A stretch of 60,374 bases of DNA from Mageeibacillus sp. UBA1212 (GTDB lineage: Bacteria > Bacillota > Clostridia > UBA1212): assembly GCA_002309655.1 (NCBI GenBank), contig DBXM01000029.1, positions 1 to 60,374 on the forward strand, written 5' to 3'. Shown one piece after another: positions 59,426 through 60,374 of the stretch (positions within the stretch are counted from its first letter, which is position 1; each line of letters starts with the position of its first letter). A model generated the notes under the pieces. It was not told the DNA's origin, did not search any database, and saw only the letters and a program-made list of their open reading frames with translations. Position numbers and translations under genes: made by a program.

Positions 59426-60374
59426 ATGTACAGAGTTAAAAAAAGAAACAATAAAATCGTCGATTTTGACATCAGCAAGATAACCGCCGCCATCACGTCG
59501 GCTTTTGAAGCTTGCGAGACGAACACTAACTCGAGCATTATAGATTTCCTCGCGCTGAAAGTCACAGCGGATTTCATACCGAAGATAAAAGATGATCTGA
59601 TCTCGGTGGAGGACATCCAGGACAGCGTCGAGAACGTCTTGATCAAAGCGGGTTACGCGGACGTCGCGAAAGCGTTCATTCTCTACCGCCGTCAGCGCGC
59701 GAAGCTGAGGAACGTGAAGTCCACCCTCGTCGACTACAAGTCCATTGTTGACGACTATCTCAAGGTCAACGACTGGCGCGTTAAGGAAAACGCGACGGTT
59801 ACGTATTCCGTGGGCGGTCTCATTTTGAGCAACTCCGGCGCGATCACCGCCAACTACTGGCTCTCCGAGGTTTACGACCAGGAGATCGCGGACGCCCACA
59901 GGAACGCGGACCTGCACCTTCACGACCTCTCCATGCTCACGGGTTACTGCGCGGGCTGGTCGCTGAAGCAGCTCATTCAGGAAGGTCTCGGCGGCGTTCC
60001 CGGCAAGATCACTTCCGCTCCCGCGAAGCACCTCGCCACGCTCTGCAACCAGATGGTCAACTTCCTTGGCATCATGCAGAACGAGTGGGCCGGCGCTCAG
60101 GCGTTTTCGTCCTTTGACACGTACCTTGCTCCTTTCGTACGCACCGACAACCTCGACTACGACCAGGTGAAAAAGTGCCTCGAGTCATTCATTTTCGGCG
60201 TCAACACGCCTTCCAGATGGGGTACGCAGGCTCCGTTCAGCAACATCACCCTCGACTGGGTGGTGCCCCCGGATCTCGCCGAGCAGAATTGCATCGTCGG
60301 CGGCAAGGAAATGGATTTCAAGTACAAGGACGTCCAGAAGGAAATGGACATCGTCAACAAGGCGTTCATCGAGA
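59426..60374 (+). CDS. nrdD: Anaerobic ribonucleoside-triphosphate reductase (partial, 3' end outside)
   Basis: The first 316 codons are present and the frame is open to the window edge. ATG 59426 has GGAGG at 59410-59414. The N-terminal ATP-cone (VKKRNNKIVDFDISKITAAI, residues about 4-90) is followed by the NrdD catalytic fold: TYSVGGLILSNSGAI, DLHLHDLSMLTGYCAGW and FGVNTPSRWGTQAPFSN, all characteristic. It reduces NTPs to dNTPs without oxygen, using a glycyl radical made by NrdG. The ATP-cone senses dATP. The glycyl-radical motif near the C-terminus is outside the window. Confidence 0.95.
   Translation, partial: MYRVKKRNNKIVDFDISKITAAITSAFEACETNTNSSIIDFLALKVTADFIPKIKDDLISVEDIQDSVENVLIKAGYADVAKAFILYRRQRAKLRNVKSTLVDYKSIVDDYLKVNDWRVKENATVTYSVGGLILSNSGAITANYWLSEVYDQEIADAHRNADLHLHDLSMLTGYCAGWSLKQLIQEGLGGVPGKITSAPAKHLATLCNQMVNFLGIMQNEWAGAQAFSSFDTYLAPFVRTDNLDYDQVKKCLESFIFGVNTPSRWGTQAPFSNITLDWVVPPDLAEQNCIVGGKEMDFKYKDVQKEMDIVNKAFIE

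Overview
The window looks like a chromosome piece from an anaerobic, probably spore-forming, moderately GC-rich member of the Clostridia, most likely an uncultivated gut or rumen lineage. The evidence is an oxygen-sensitive class III ribonucleotide reductase with its activase, NrdR, SpoVS, a CotH-family protein, an A-type RNase P RNA, a CtsR operator, a PotABCD transporter with a PotD lipoprotein, a VanW-family protein, an LtaS-like sulfatase and many lipoproteins with Thr/Pro/Glu-rich linkers. Promoters are close to the sigma-70 consensus (TTGACA-17-TATAAT occurs several times). I cannot place the genus from sequence alone.

Layout. 1-3.1 kb: lower-GC segment with a decayed reading frame, a secreted protein with a sortase-like tail, and an orphan AbiEi antitoxin whose AbiEii partner is reduced to its first residues. 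3.2-7.6 kb: carbohydrate-active lipoproteins (sialate O-acetylesterase-like, GH5-like) and a small lipoprotein. 7.7-12.8 kb: a structured leader RNA followed by potA-potB-potC-potD and a tiny membrane protein; a phased repeat array sits between potC and potD. 12.8-21.9 kb: housekeeping run (CPBP protease, YmdB-like phosphodiesterase, spoVS, pgeF, an oligopeptide-binding protein, lspA, rluD-like, ispD, rnpB, nrdR, a membrane protein). 22-30.3 kb: a degenerate macro-domain protein, trehalase, phosphodiester glycosidase, PIG-L deacetylase, a possible small RNA and a CotH-family protein. 30.4-33.4 kb: clpB behind a CtsR operator. 33.5-39.6 kb: lower-GC lipoprotein gene, esterase, GH36-like alpha-galactosidase, LamG-like lipoprotein and a possible NlpC/P60-like protein. 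39.7-51 kb: envelope cluster (DUF5711-like, CvpA, S11 carboxypeptidase, LtaS-like, a large unclassified hydrolase-like protein, VanW). 51.1-53 kb: an intact AbiEi/AbiEii-type toxin-antitoxin pair. 53-60.4 kb: nfo, a HAD phosphatase, miaB, a zinc-ribbon membrane protein, a sirtuin, a NrdG-like activase and the start of nrdD behind NrdR boxes.

The most unusual signal lies between the genes. Many intergenic leaders carry short tandem repeats with near-exact periods (9, 10, 11, 16, 20 or about 21.5 bp), often built on a TTTCC/GGAAA core. The strongest is twelve near-palindromic ATTTTCCCGGAAAT copies at about 21-22 bp spacing between potC and potD, and related single copies recur elsewhere. Two further arrays of GTGGATTTTCC at 16-bp spacing precede clpB and the cvpA-like gene. 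I know no standard feature class that explains them.

Regulatory logic readable here: NrdR (encoded at 20.7 kb) probably represses the nrdD promoter at 59.4 kb; CtsR (not in the window) probably controls clpB; the pot operon probably has a cis-acting RNA.
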